A stretch of DNA of 64,000 nt from DASQUK01 sp963717085 (GTDB lineage: Bacteria > Actinomycetota > Acidimicrobiia > Acidimicrobiales > VFJN01): positions 103,064 to 167,063 of the forward strand of contig CAVQVM010000018.1 in NCBI GenBank assembly GCA_963717085.1, written 5' to 3'. Positions 16,297 through 25,016 of the stretch are shown in pieces. The notes beneath the pieces were generated by a model. The model was given only the letters and a program-made list of their open reading frames with translations. It did not search any database and was not told the DNA's origin. The stretch's first letter is position 1, and each line of letters begins with the position of its first letter. A program made the translations under genes and the position numbers.

Positions 16297-17808
16297 GTGC
16301 GTGTTCGCTTGCAGGTGTTCGGTGCATTGTCCGCGGCCTTGGTAGGGGTCGTGACGCTGGTCGTGCCGGGCGGGGCAGCGCCGGCCCCGCAGGGCGCCCC
16401 CGGCGGGAGGTACACCCCCGGGGCCGCCGGCGCCGGCGATGCGTACTTCCCATACGCCGGCAACGGTGGCTACGACGTCCGCCACTACGACCTCGACATC
16501 ACCTACACACCGCCGGCTCCCGCCCCCGCGCCGATCGTCGGCCAGCTGAGCGGTGTCGCGACCATCGACTTCGTGGCCACGCAGGACCTGGACCGGTTCA
16601 ATCTCGACCTGCGCGACATGAGCGTGCAGGCGATCACGATCAACGGGAAGCATGCCCGGGCGGTCACGCCACCTGCTTCTGGCGCCGAGGTCGACGGCGC
16701 GGCCTACTGGCAGGTCCAGGACGACGCGGCCCGCGTCTGGGAGCTGACGATCCAGCCACGACCCAAGATCAAGCAGGGACAGACGGCGCGGGTCGTGGTC
16801 GCCTATGGCGGTGAGACGATCCGGCCGGAGGACATCGAAGGAGCGCTCTACGGCTGGGTGACCACCCGAGACGGCGCCATGGTGGTGGGCGAGCCCGAGG
16901 GCTCGATGACCTGGTACCCGGTCAGCGACCATCAGACGGACAAGGCGACCTACAGCTTCGAGATCACCGTGCCCGAGGGCAAGGTCGCAGTCGCCAACGG
17001 GCTACCCGCGCGCGACCCGATCACTCAGAACGGCTGGACCACCTGGTTCTGGGACGCCCCGGACGCGCAGGCCAGCTACCTGACCACCGCCTCGGTCGGC
17101 GACTACGAGTTGCGTCATTCGGAGACACCCGCGGGGCTGCCGATCATCGACGCCGTCGACGACAACCTCACGCCGGCCAACGCCGCCGCCTCGGATGCCA
17201 GCCTCGCCCTGCAGGCGGACATGATCGCCTTCCTCGAGGGGGCTTTCGTGCCGTACCCGTTCAACTCCTACGGCGCGATCGTCGACGACGACTCCGTCGG
17301 ATACGCACTCGAAACACAGACCCGACCCGTGTACTCCCGCCGCGCCAGCGAGTCCACAGTCGTCCACGAACTCGCCCACCAGTGGTTCGGGAACGCCGTG
17401 AGCCCGGGGCGATGGCAGGACATCTGGCTCAACGAGGGATGGGCTACGTACGTCGAATGGCTGTGGAGCGAGCACTCAGGCGGCGATTCCGCCCAGATGT
17501 CCTTCGATGCGGTCATGGAGATCCCCGCCGACGACGAGTTCTGGGAACTGGTGATCGCGGATCCGGGCGCGCTCGGTCTCTTCCACGATCCGATCTACGA
17601 CCGCGGTGCGGCGACCCTGCATGCCCTGCGGGTCAAGATCGGCGACGATGCCTTCTACGCGGCCACCCGGGAGTGGCTGACGCGCCACGACGACTCGACC
17701 GGCACCACCGAGGACTTCCAGGCGGTCTGCGAGGAGGCGTCCGGTCAGGACCTCGACTCGTTCTTCGACGTCTGGGTGCGGACGCCGAGCAAGCCGACCA
17801 CCTGGTGA
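16297..17808 (+). CDS. secreted M1 family metallopeptidase
   Basis: A 503-residue zinc aminopeptidase-like protein. An N-terminal signal peptide (VFGALSAALVGVVTLVVPGG) targets it outside. The N-terminal beta domain (YDVRHYDLDITYTP) precedes the thermolysin-like domain with HELAHQWFG as the HExxH zinc site and NEGWATYVEWLW carrying the third ligand Glu. In place of GAMEN the exopeptidase loop is YALETQTRPVY, usual for this short bacterial M1 subgroup. The large C-terminal helical domain of classical aminopeptidase N is missing, as in that subgroup. It probably trims peptides outside the cell. The GTG start at 16297 is followed by Arg-containing n-region. Confidence 0.9.
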   Translation: MRVRLQVFGALSAALVGVVTLVVPGGAAPAPQGAPGGRYTPGAAGAGDAYFPYAGNGGYDVRHYDLDITYTPPAPAPAPIVGQLSGVATIDFVATQDLDRFNLDLRDMSVQAITINGKHARAVTPPASGAEVDGAAYWQVQDDAARVWELTIQPRPKIKQGQTARVVVAYGGETIRPEDIEGALYGWVTTRDGAMVVGEPEGSMTWYPVSDHQTDKATYSFEITVPEGKVAVANGLPARDPITQNGWTTWFWDAPDAQASYLTTASVGDYELRHSETPAGLPIIDAVDDNLTPANAAASDASLALQADMIAFLEGAFVPYPFNSYGAIVDDDSVGYALETQTRPVYSRRASESTVVHELAHQWFGNAVSPGRWQDIWLNEGWATYVEWLWSEHSGGDSAQMSFDAVMEIPADDEFWELVIADPGALGLFHDPIYDRGAATLHALRVKIGDDAFYAATREWLTRHDDSTGTTEDFQAVCEEASGQDLDSFFDVWVRTPSKPTTW

Positions 17809-17849
17809 CCACCCGCGCCGGACGGCCAGCGAGAGCGCGAGCACCGACG

Positions 17850-17890
17850 TTGAACAAATGTTAGGTTCCGCCAACTAGACTGCCCGCTCC
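17850..17890 (+). promoter_or_regulatory. P450 promoter region with shared GAACA motif
   Basis: TTGAAC (17850-17855) can act as a -35 and begins GAACAAATGTTAGG, which recurs in three other promoter regions (19196, 21779, 26309). A TAGACT at 17876 lies 9 bases before the ATG; its spacing to TTGAAC (20) is long. Confidence 0.5.
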
Positions 17891-19096
17891 ATGAGCGAAC
17901 GGGCGCCGAGCGAGGGCGTCGCGATGGCTCAGCTGATGAGCCCGGAGTTGGCGCGGAACCCCCAGCCGACCTACGTGATGCTCCGTGAGAGCACGCCGGT
18001 GCTGCGCGTCGACGGTGTCGGTGTGGTCGTGACCTCTCGGTCGGGCGTGGACGAGGTCCTCCGAAATCCCGAAGTGTTCTCGTCGAACATGTCGGCCCAT
18101 GACCTCAAGACCGAGCGGCCCCTGATCCCACTGCAGATCGACCCGCCGGCCCACAGGAAGTACCGCCGGATCCTCGATCCGCTATTCGCGCCGCAGCGGA
18201 TGAAGGCGCTCGAGGAACCGGTCACCGGGCTGGTGAACGATCTGATCGACGGGTTCATCGACGACGAGGAGATCGACTTCGCCAAACAGTTCTCCGTGCC
18301 GTTCCCCTCCCGGGCGTTCCTCACCATGTTCGGACTACCGCACGACGAGCTCCCGACGTTCCTGCGCATGAAGGACGGCGTGATCCGCCCGGACGTCGTC
18401 ATCGGGCACGAGTTCGGCCACCCCGAGACCGAGGCGTACCAGCGGCAGACGGCCGATTCGATCTACGCATACTTCGGACGGGTTCTCGATGAGCGCGAGG
18501 GTGAGCGACGCGACGACCTCCTCAGCCACTTCCTCGACGCCGAGGTCGACGGCGACCGGCTCGCCCACGAGGAGATCCTCGACATCTGCTTCCTCTTCCT
18601 GATCGCCGGTCTCGACACGGTGACGGCGTCGCTCGACTGCTTCTTCGGCCATCTCGCTCAGGATCCCGACGCCCGCTGCCGGCTCGTCGACGAACCGGAG
18701 GCCATCCCGTCGGTGGTCGAGGAGCTCCTCCGGTGGGAGACGCCCGTCATGGCCGTCGCGCGCATCGCGACGCGCGATGCCGAGGTCGGCGGTTGCCCGG
18801 TCAATGCTGGCGAGCATGTGATGGCCATCATCGGCGCCGCGAATGTCGACGACTCGGAGTTCCCCAGTGCGGGGGAGCTGCGATGGGACCGCGACGCCAA
18901 CCGACACCTCGCCTTCGGCGGGGGCATCCATCGGTGCCTGGGGTCCCACCTGGCGCGCCTGGAGCTGAGGATCGCGCTGCGCGAGTGGCACGCGCGGATA
19001 CCCGACTACTGCGTGAAGCCGGGCGCCGAGCTCCGCTACACCGCGGGGATCCGGACGCTCGAGAGCCTCCCGATGCTGCTGCGCCGGACCGCCTGA
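17891..19096 (+). CDS. cytochrome P450
   Basis: A 401-residue soluble bacterial P450 of the CYP class. The I-helix is FLIAGLDTVTASLD, with an Asp-Thr pair for proton delivery; the ExxR motif is in EELLRWETPV; the heme loop is FGGGIHRCLGSHLARLEL with the Cys thiolate ligand. Length and motif order are normal. It needs a ferredoxin and reductase, neither of which is encoded nearby. The genes that follow (VWA/AAA, AveC-like, SDR, molybdenum hydroxylase) and the shared promoter motif suggest a joint oxidative pathway on a hydrophobic compound, which is inference. Confidence 0.92.
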   Translation: MSERAPSEGVAMAQLMSPELARNPQPTYVMLRESTPVLRVDGVGVVVTSRSGVDEVLRNPEVFSSNMSAHDLKTERPLIPLQIDPPAHRKYRRILDPLFAPQRMKALEEPVTGLVNDLIDGFIDDEEIDFAKQFSVPFPSRAFLTMFGLPHDELPTFLRMKDGVIRPDVVIGHEFGHPETEAYQRQTADSIYAYFGRVLDEREGERRDDLLSHFLDAEVDGDRLAHEEILDICFLFLIAGLDTVTASLDCFFGHLAQDPDARCRLVDEPEAIPSVVEELLRWETPVMAVARIATRDAEVGGCPVNAGEHVMAIIGAANVDDSEFPSAGELRWDRDANRHLAFGGGIHRCLGSHLARLELRIALREWHARIPDYCVKPGAELRYTAGIRTLESLPMLLRRTA

Positions 19097-19193
19097 CCAA
19101 CGGTCACGCGACCGCCCGCTCGCCGAGGCGTCGTGGGCATCGTCATGCCGGACGTCGACCGCCGCCCGACCAAGACTCGGCGCCCCACTCTGG

Positions 19194-19230
19194 TTGAACA
19201 AATATTTGGGTCGGGATTACTGTCGGGACG
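19194..19230 (+). promoter_or_regulatory. leaderless promoter with shared GAACA motif
   Basis: -35 TTGAAC (19194-19199), 18-base spacer, -10 TACTGT (19218-19223), then six bases to the GTG start at 19230. The -35 overlaps GAACAAATATTTGG, including the perfect palindrome CAAATATTTG (19199-19208), a likely operator. Confidence 0.6.
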
Positions 19231-20975
19231 TGGTGGACGAGTCGGTTGTCGACGGGGACGTCGATCGGCTCCGACTGCTGGCATCGGCGATCGCTGGGCG
19301 CACGCTCGAGGTGGCCGCGGCGGGCGCCGGCGAACGTACGTGGACCGACGGCACGACGGTCTTCGTCGAGCCCCGGGCCGGGCCGGCCGAGCAGGTCCGG
19401 ATGGTGGCCGTGCAGGCGTCCCTCCTGGGCGCCGGGAGCCTCGAGCCGAGGATCGTGCGGCAGCTCGGCCGGCGGTCGGCCCTGGCGCGCCGCTACCTCG
19501 CCGTGGAGGGCCACCGGGCCCTGGCCGCGAACGAGTTCCTCCCGCCAGTGGTGCGCTCGCTCGTCGACCGCAAGGTTGCCAGCGCCGTCGGCGGGGCGGA
19601 GGAGTCATTGGGAATCGCCCACGGTCGGCGGGCGATCGATGACCCGCCCGCGAGCTTCGGTGCCATCCGGCCGCGGCGGCTCCTCGCCTGGACGGAACGG
19701 ACTGAAGCGGCGGCGCGGGTGTCCGACCCGGCTCACGGCGCGCCGCAAGCCGAGGCCGGGCCTCAGCTCGACGAGGACGACGCCGACGACGCCAACGGGC
19801 GGCGCGCCGGGCACCTGCCGTCGAGCCCGGTCGGTGGCCGCGGGGCACTGGAACGACTGTTGGAGCGGATGCTCGGTACGACCCGGGAGCCGGGTGCCGG
19901 CGGCCCTGCGGGCGCGGGTGCGCCGACCCACGTCGGCCGGGCCCCTTCCCGCGACCGCGGCAACATGACGCAGTCCAATCTCGCTGCTGGGACCGTCGCC
20001 GAGGCGACGGCGTTCGAGCCGCGGGGCAGGACCTACCCCGAGTGGGACGTCCACCGGACGCGCTATCGGCCCGATTGGTGCACCGTCCTGGAGCGCGCCC
20101 CGCGTCCCCAGGACCTGGCCCCCATGGTGATGCCGGACGGTCTGGTATTGCGTCGGCCGCTTGCCCGTCTCGGCACGGGCCTCGACCGCACCCACCGGCA
20201 GCTGCAGGGCGACGACATCGACGTGGACGCGGCGGTCGAGGCGCACGTGGAGCTGCTGGCGGGCTCCCCGCCGGACGAGGCGGTCTACGTCGAGAGCCTC
20301 CGGCGGCGACGCGACCTCGCCGTCCTGATCCTGCTCGACATCTCGGGCTCGGCGGGCGAGCCCGGACCGGCGCGCCGGACTGTGCACGAGCACCAGCGGT
20401 CGGCGGCCGCCGCACTCGCCACGGCCCTGCACGACCTCGGCGACCGCGTGGCGGTCTACGCCTTCAACTCGCAGGGTCGAAGAGCCGTGCACGTCAGACG
20501 GATCAAAGGGTTCGACGACCGCCTCGACAGCCAGGTGGTCCTGCGCCTCGGGGGCCTGCTTCCGGGGGCCTACACGAGGCTGGGCGCCGCGATCAGGCAC
20601 GGCGCGTCCGTGCTGGCGGAGCGCGGCGGGACCTCCCGTCGTCTGCTCCTCGTCCTCTCGGACGGGTTCGCGTACGACCACGGCTACGGGGGTCGGTACG
20701 GCGAGGCCGACGCCCGGCGCGCCCTCACCGAGGCCCGTCGTCGCGGCCTCGGCTGCCTTTGCGTCAGCGTGGGGGCGGCCACCGCGCCGGCGGCCCTCCA
20801 GCGAGTCTTCGGCACGACGGCCCACGCTACGGTTCCGATGCCCGCACAGCTTCCCGGCCTGATCGGACCGCTGTTCCGCGCCGCGCTGCGATCGGCCGAG
20901 GCCGAGCACCGCGTGTTCCAGCGCGAGGAGCGCACCAGGGAGCGTCTCGAGCGCGAGACGAGGATGACGCCATGA
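19230..20975 (+). CDS. VWA domain protein, CoxE/NorD-like
   Basis: A 581-residue protein with a C-terminal von Willebrand A domain. The metal-adhesion site is LLDISGSAGEPG (DxSxS) near residue 370, and VLSDGFAYD follows. The first 350 residues are poorly conserved and partly acidic. It pairs with an AAA ATPase that overlaps it by ATGA; such VWA/AAA pairs (CoxE/CoxD, NorD/NorQ) act as chaperones that insert or activate metal centres. The CO-dehydrogenase-like hydroxylase 5 kb downstream is a plausible client. A TTG at 19194 would lengthen it but falls in the promoter. Confidence 0.82.
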   Translation: MVDESVVDGDVDRLRLLASAIAGRTLEVAAAGAGERTWTDGTTVFVEPRAGPAEQVRMVAVQASLLGAGSLEPRIVRQLGRRSALARRYLAVEGHRALAANEFLPPVVRSLVDRKVASAVGGAEESLGIAHGRRAIDDPPASFGAIRPRRLLAWTERTEAAARVSDPAHGAPQAEAGPQLDEDDADDANGRRAGHLPSSPVGGRGALERLLERMLGTTREPGAGGPAGAGAPTHVGRAPSRDRGNMTQSNLAAGTVAEATAFEPRGRTYPEWDVHRTRYRPDWCTVLERAPRPQDLAPMVMPDGLVLRRPLARLGTGLDRTHRQLQGDDIDVDAAVEAHVELLAGSPPDEAVYVESLRRRRDLAVLILLDISGSAGEPGPARRTVHEHQRSAAAALATALHDLGDRVAVYAFNSQGRRAVHVRRIKGFDDRLDSQVVLRLGGLLPGAYTRLGAAIRHGASVLAERGGTSRRLLLVLSDGFAYDHGYGGRYGEADARRALTEARRRGLGCLCVSVGAATAPAALQRVFGTTAHATVPMPAQLPGLIGPLFRAALRSAEAEHRVFQREERTRERLERETRMTP

Positions 20976-21766
20976 ACCCAGCGGCGCGTCCCTACTACGT
21001 GCCGGTCGGCATCGAGGAACAGATCTTCAAGGCCGCGTTCCGCCAGGACATGTCGGTGGTGCTCAAGGGCCCGACCGGCTGCGGGAAGACCCGGTTCGTC
21101 GAGGCGATGGCGCACGACCTCGACCGGCCGCTGATCACGGTGGCGTGCCACGACGACCTCACCACGGCGGACCTCGTCGGGCGCTTCCTCCTCCAGGGCG
21201 GCGAGACCCGATGGGTCGACGGTCCGCTGACGCGGGCCGTGCGCGAGGGAGCCATCTGCTACCTCGACGAGGTCGTCGAGGCCCGCCAGGACACCACGGT
21301 GGTGATCCACCCGCTCGCCGACCATCGCCGCCAGCTCCCGATCGATCGACTCGGCGTGCTGCTCGACGCAGCCCCCGGCTTCTGCCTCGTGGTGTCCTAC
21401 AACCCCGGGTACCAGAGCGTGCTCAAGGACCTCAAGGACTCGACGCGCCAGCGCATGGTCGCCATCGAGCTGAACTTCCCGCCGCCGGACGTCGAGGAGA
21501 AGATCGTCTCGCACGAGGCCGGCGTCGACCACGACACTGCGGCGCTGCTCGTGCAGCTCGGCCAGGCGATCCGTCGCTTGGAAGCGGCGGGGCTCCGTGA
21601 AGTGGCGTCGACCCGGGTGCTGATCGCCGCGGCGCGGCTCGTCGCCGAGGGCCTTCCGCCCCGGGCGGCCGCACGGGCCGCCGTTGCCGGCCCACTCACC
21701 GACGACCCCCTGGTGACCGCCGGCCTCTTCGAGATGATCGACGCCTACCTGCCCGACGATGGCTGA
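20972..21766 (+). CDS. MoxR/CbbQ-type AAA ATPase
   Basis: A 264-residue AAA+ ATPase of the CbbQ/NirQ/NorQ/CoxD branch. Walker A is LKGPTGCGKTRFVEA, Walker B is AICYLDEVVEARQDTT, sensor 1 is in VVSYNPGYQS, and the arginine finger region is KDLKDSTRQRMVAIEL. It overlaps the VWA gene by ATGA, so the two are translated together and almost surely act as a complex that remodels a client metalloenzyme. The protein is soluble and of normal family length. Confidence 0.9.
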   Translation: MNPAARPYYVPVGIEEQIFKAAFRQDMSVVLKGPTGCGKTRFVEAMAHDLDRPLITVACHDDLTTADLVGRFLLQGGETRWVDGPLTRAVREGAICYLDEVVEARQDTTVVIHPLADHRRQLPIDRLGVLLDAAPGFCLVVSYNPGYQSVLKDLKDSTRQRMVAIELNFPPPDVEEKIVSHEAGVDHDTAALLVQLGQAIRRLEAAGLREVASTRVLIAAARLVAEGLPPRAAARAAVAGPLTDDPLVTAGLFEMIDAYLPDDG

Positions 21767-21778
21767 CGGACGGCGGTG

Positions 21779-21792
21779 GAACAGATGTCTGG
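21779..21792 (+). promoter_or_regulatory. shared GAACA motif upstream of the binding-protein gene
   Basis: GAACAGATGTCTGG, with inner palindrome CAGA-TG-TCTG. It lies 46 bases before the next start and 12 bases after the AAA ATPase stop, at the boundary between two transcription units. Confidence 0.45.
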
Positions 21793-21837
21793 TCGCATGA
21801 CGACACCAACGGACGCACGGGAGCGGAGGGAGAGAAC

Positions 21838-22950
21838 GTGACGTACGAGAGCGGTGCCGAACCGATCAAGCTTGGCTACCTGTTCGACTTCGTGTTGCCC
21901 GAGGGCTATCCGCAGGAGATGCGGGACGACCTGACCCAGTCCTTCGAGCTCGTCTTCGACGAAGGCCTGAAGCAGGGGATCATCGATCGGCCGGTGGAGA
22001 TCGTGTTCCGCGAGGTCGAGGGCTTGCCGAAGGGGACCGTCAAGGCGGTGATCGACGCCTACGGCGAGCTCGTCGACGAGGGCTGCCTCGCCGTGTTCGG
22101 CCCGGCGATCACCGACAACTGCGTGCCGACGAGGGAGGCGATCGAGCAGCGGTTCCAGGTGCCGGCGATCAGCGTGACCGGAACGGAGGACTGGCTGGGA
22201 GAGTGGACGTTCTCCCTCTCGATGGGCTCGATGACCGACGAACCGATCTTCTGGGCGGACCTCCTGGCGAAGGGTGGGCACACCGAAATCGGGTTGCTCG
22301 TGGAGCAGTCGCTGGTCGGCCAGAGCTACGCCACGAACTTCCGGGGTGCCTGCCGCCGGAAGGGCATTCGCATCGTCGCTGAGGAGCTGGTTCCCCAGAC
22401 CGCGCAGGACATCAGCGACGCGCTGCACACGCTGCACGAGGCGAAGGCCCAGGCGCTCGTGCACTGCGGCTTCGGCTTCGGCATCGTCTTCGTCAACCCG
22501 GTGCTCCAGGAGCTCGGCTGGGATCCACCGCGCTTGTTGGGGACGGCGTTCCAGAACGCGTGGATCAACCCGGTGATGTGGAACGCCATCCTCGGCTGGA
22601 CGGGCATCGACCAGTACGACGAGTCGAACCTCGTCGGCCAGCGGTTCCTCGACCAGTACGAGGCGCGCTACGGGCGGCGACCGGAGTACTGCGTGCCGGT
22701 GGTGAACCGGGACCTCGCCACCGTGCTGCTCCATGCCTTCGCCTATGCCCACCCGTTGTCGCCCCGTGGCGTGAAGGAGGCGCTCGAGCGGGTGAAGATG
22801 CTGCCCGCGGCCTCGGGCGCTCCGGGGACCCGCATCTCCTTCGGGAAGTGGACCCGCCGGGGCTGGATGGGCGCCGGCTATCTGGTCGCTCGCAGCCTCG
22901 ATGCTGACGGCAAGACGTCCCGCCTCGTCGATCGCTTCGGGCAGGAATGA
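21838..22950 (+). CDS. type 1 periplasmic-binding-like protein without signal peptide
   Basis: A 370-residue protein with the two-lobed fold of branched-chain amino acid ABC binding proteins: IKLGYLFDFVLPEGYPQEM, DEGCLAVFGPAITDNCVPTR, PAISVTGTEDWLGEW and a C-terminal lobe ending FGKWTRRGWMGAGYLVAR. The N terminus is polar, with no signal sequence or lipobox, and no permease or ATPase genes are near. It is therefore likely a cytosolic ligand-binding or sensor protein, not a transporter part. The GTG start has a good GGAGGG site. Orthologous arrangements next to SDR and AveC-like genes would support a metabolic role. Confidence 0.75.
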   Translation: MTYESGAEPIKLGYLFDFVLPEGYPQEMRDDLTQSFELVFDEGLKQGIIDRPVEIVFREVEGLPKGTVKAVIDAYGELVDEGCLAVFGPAITDNCVPTREAIEQRFQVPAISVTGTEDWLGEWTFSLSMGSMTDEPIFWADLLAKGGHTEIGLLVEQSLVGQSYATNFRGACRRKGIRIVAEELVPQTAQDISDALHTLHEAKAQALVHCGFGFGIVFVNPVLQELGWDPPRLLGTAFQNAWINPVMWNAILGWTGIDQYDESNLVGQRFLDQYEARYGRRPEYCVPVVNRDLATVLLHAFAYAHPLSPRGVKEALERVKMLPAASGAPGTRISFGKWTRRGWMGAGYLVARSLDADGKTSRLVDRFGQE

Positions 22951-22954
22951 GGTC

Positions 22955-24093
22955 ATGACCGCCGAGTTGACCCAGCCTGCGCCGGGCGTCACGCAGGCAT
23001 CGGGCCGGAGACCCTGGCGGACGGTCTCGATCGCCGTGTCGCCGTCGTCGCCGTCGTCGGTGTCGTCGCCGTGTTCGTGGTCGCCGTCGAAGCGCGCCGC
23101 GGCGCCGTGGCGGACCGGATCGCCAACCCCGACGTCACGGGTGCACCGCGCCCCGTCGAGCCCCTCTGGGGGAAGTCGAACTGGCTCACCCTCCACCAGG
23201 TGGGGACGATCGTCATGATGATCGTCCTCGTGACGGTCGTGGTGCTGGCGTGGCGACGGCATCCCCGCCACCCGATCCTGCTTATGGTCATCGCGACCAC
23301 CGTGCTCGTCTGGCAGGACCCGATCATGAACTGGGCGCCCTACGCGGTGTACAACCCCCAGCTCTGGCACTGGCCCGAGACGTGGCCGCTGGTCTCCCTC
23401 TCGCCGACCGTCGAGCCGTTCATCGTGATCGGTTACGCCACCTTCTACATGGCCCCCTTCTTCCCGGCCATCTGGATCCTGCGGCGCACCCAGGCGCGTC
23501 GACCACCCGAATCCTTCGTGTCGCGGCACCCCCTCGTCGCCCTCGGGGCCCTGATCCTCGCCATCGGCTTCGTGTTCGACGCGTGCCTGGAGGTCTTCCT
23601 GGTTCGCACGCAGCTGTACATCTACTCGCAGGTGATCCCGTTCGGCTCGATCGCCGCCGGCGAGTGGCACCAGTTCCCGCTGATCTGGGAGTCGGCTCTC
23701 GTCACCTTGGTGATGATCGCCGCGGGAGTCCTGCTCTACCGGGACGACACCGGCCGCACCCTGGCCGAGAAGCTGGCGCTCCGCATCCGCGCCTTGCGGC
23801 CGCACCCGGCCCTCGGCACCTTCCTGGTCATGTTCGCCTTCGTCAACGTTGCCTACTTCGCCTACGGCGCGGGGTTCGCCGTCATCCGGGCCAGCAAGGC
23901 CGCGACGTCGGTCGCATGCCCATGGCCGTACCCCGAGGCGAAGGTCTACGACCCGAACGGGTTCTACGAGCAGGCCGGTCAGCCCGGCCCGTACTTCCCC
24001 GGCATCTGGGCCGGGTGGCCGAGCGGACAATCGGGCAGGCCGGATGTGGACCCGCCGGCGGGCGGCGGCCGCTGCGGAGCCAGTGGTGGCTGA
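22955..24093 (+). CDS. AveC-like (spirocyclase family) membrane protein, probable frameshift
   Basis: A polytopic membrane protein of the AveC-like family. Conserved parts include WQDPIMNWAPYAVYNPQLWH, LSPTVEPFIVIGYATFYMAP and RTQLYIYSQVIPFG, over about six helices. AveC acts as a spirocyclase in avermectin synthesis; most actinobacterial relatives have no known job. The likely start (ATG 22955) reads MTAELTQPAPGVTQASGRRP, but the frame must change between 23030 and 23070, inside a GCCGTCGTC-rich run, to reach the first helix. A GTG at 23071 would avoid this but would cut the helix. The SDR gene overlaps its end. Confidence 0.7.
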
Positions 24094-25006
24094 GCGCGGG
24101 AGCGTGGTCATCACCGGCGCGTCGCGCGGCCTCGGCCTGGCCTCTGCCGCGCACCTCTACGGCGAGGGTTGGACGGTCGTCGCCGCCATGCGCTCGCCCG
24201 ACGTGGGGCTGGAGCGCCTGCGGGCCGCGACCGGTGCCGCCGCCGGCGATCCGCGGCTCGTCGCGGTCCCGCTCGACCTCGACGACCCGGCCTCGATCGT
24301 GGCCGCCGTCGGGGCGATCGGCGATGCCGTGGGTGCCCCGGACGCGCTGGTCCACAATGCCGGCGTCGCCGCCGTGGGGTGCGTGGAGGAGATGCCGGAG
24401 GGCGCCTGGGCGCAGATCTTCTCGACCAACTTCTTCGGACCCGTGCGGCTCACCCAGCAGCTGTTGCCGGCGATGCGGGCGGCCGGGCGAGGGCGGATCG
24501 TCGTGGTCTCGAGCCAGGGCGGCGTGCGGGGCATGCCCGCCATCAGCGCCTACTCGGCCGCCAAGGGGGCTCTCGAACGCTGGGCCGAGTCGCTGTCACA
24601 CGAGGTGACGCCGTTCGGCATCGGCGTCACGATCGTCGTAGCCGGGACCTTCAAGACCGACATCCTCGAGCTGACGCGAACCTACGCCGACCCGGACGGC
24701 CCGTACGCCGCCCACCACACCGGGCTGATCCGCACCAGCCGCTGGATCCTACGCGTGGCCAGGCCGCCCGAACGCTTCGCACCTGGGCTGGAGCGTGCCC
24801 TGGTGGATCGGGCCCCCTTCGCCCGTCACGCCGTCGGGCTCGACGCCCGGATCATGCTGCTCGGCAGTCGCCTCCTACCGGCCCGGCTCTTCCAGCGGCT
24901 GGTGGGTCTCGCGATTCGCCTACCGCAGCCAGGGACGCTCCGCACGGACCCGGTGCGGCTGGCCACCGTTGCCCCTCGGGTCGAAGAGAGGGAGGCGCTC
25001 CGCTGA
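24086..25006 (+). CDS. short-chain dehydrogenase/reductase
   Basis: A 306-residue classical SDR. NAD(P) binding is by VVITGASRGLGLASAAHLYG, then HNAG in APDALVHNAGVAAVG, the catalytic Ser in IVVVSSQGG and YSAAKGALERW for the Tyr-Lys pair. A C-terminal extension of about 50 residues goes beyond the usual 250. It starts at GTG 24083 or 24086, overlapping the AveC-like gene, so the two and the binding-like protein form one operon. It probably oxidises or reduces a lipophilic hydroxy or keto group. Confidence 0.9.
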   Translation: MAERGSVVITGASRGLGLASAAHLYGEGWTVVAAMRSPDVGLERLRAATGAAAGDPRLVAVPLDLDDPASIVAAVGAIGDAVGAPDALVHNAGVAAVGCVEEMPEGAWAQIFSTNFFGPVRLTQQLLPAMRAAGRGRIVVVSSQGGVRGMPAISAYSAAKGALERWAESLSHEVTPFGIGVTIVVAGTFKTDILELTRTYADPDGPYAAHHTGLIRTSRWILRVARPPERFAPGLERALVDRAPFARHAVGLDARIMLLGSRLLPARLFQRLVGLAIRLPQPGTLRTDPVRLATVAPRVEEREALR

Positions 25007-25016
25007 CCGAAGCTCC

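Noticed and set aside
21838..22950. Branched-chain amino acid ABC transporter component
   Set aside because: No signal peptide, lipobox, permease or ATPase genes; the fold alone does not make it a transporter part.
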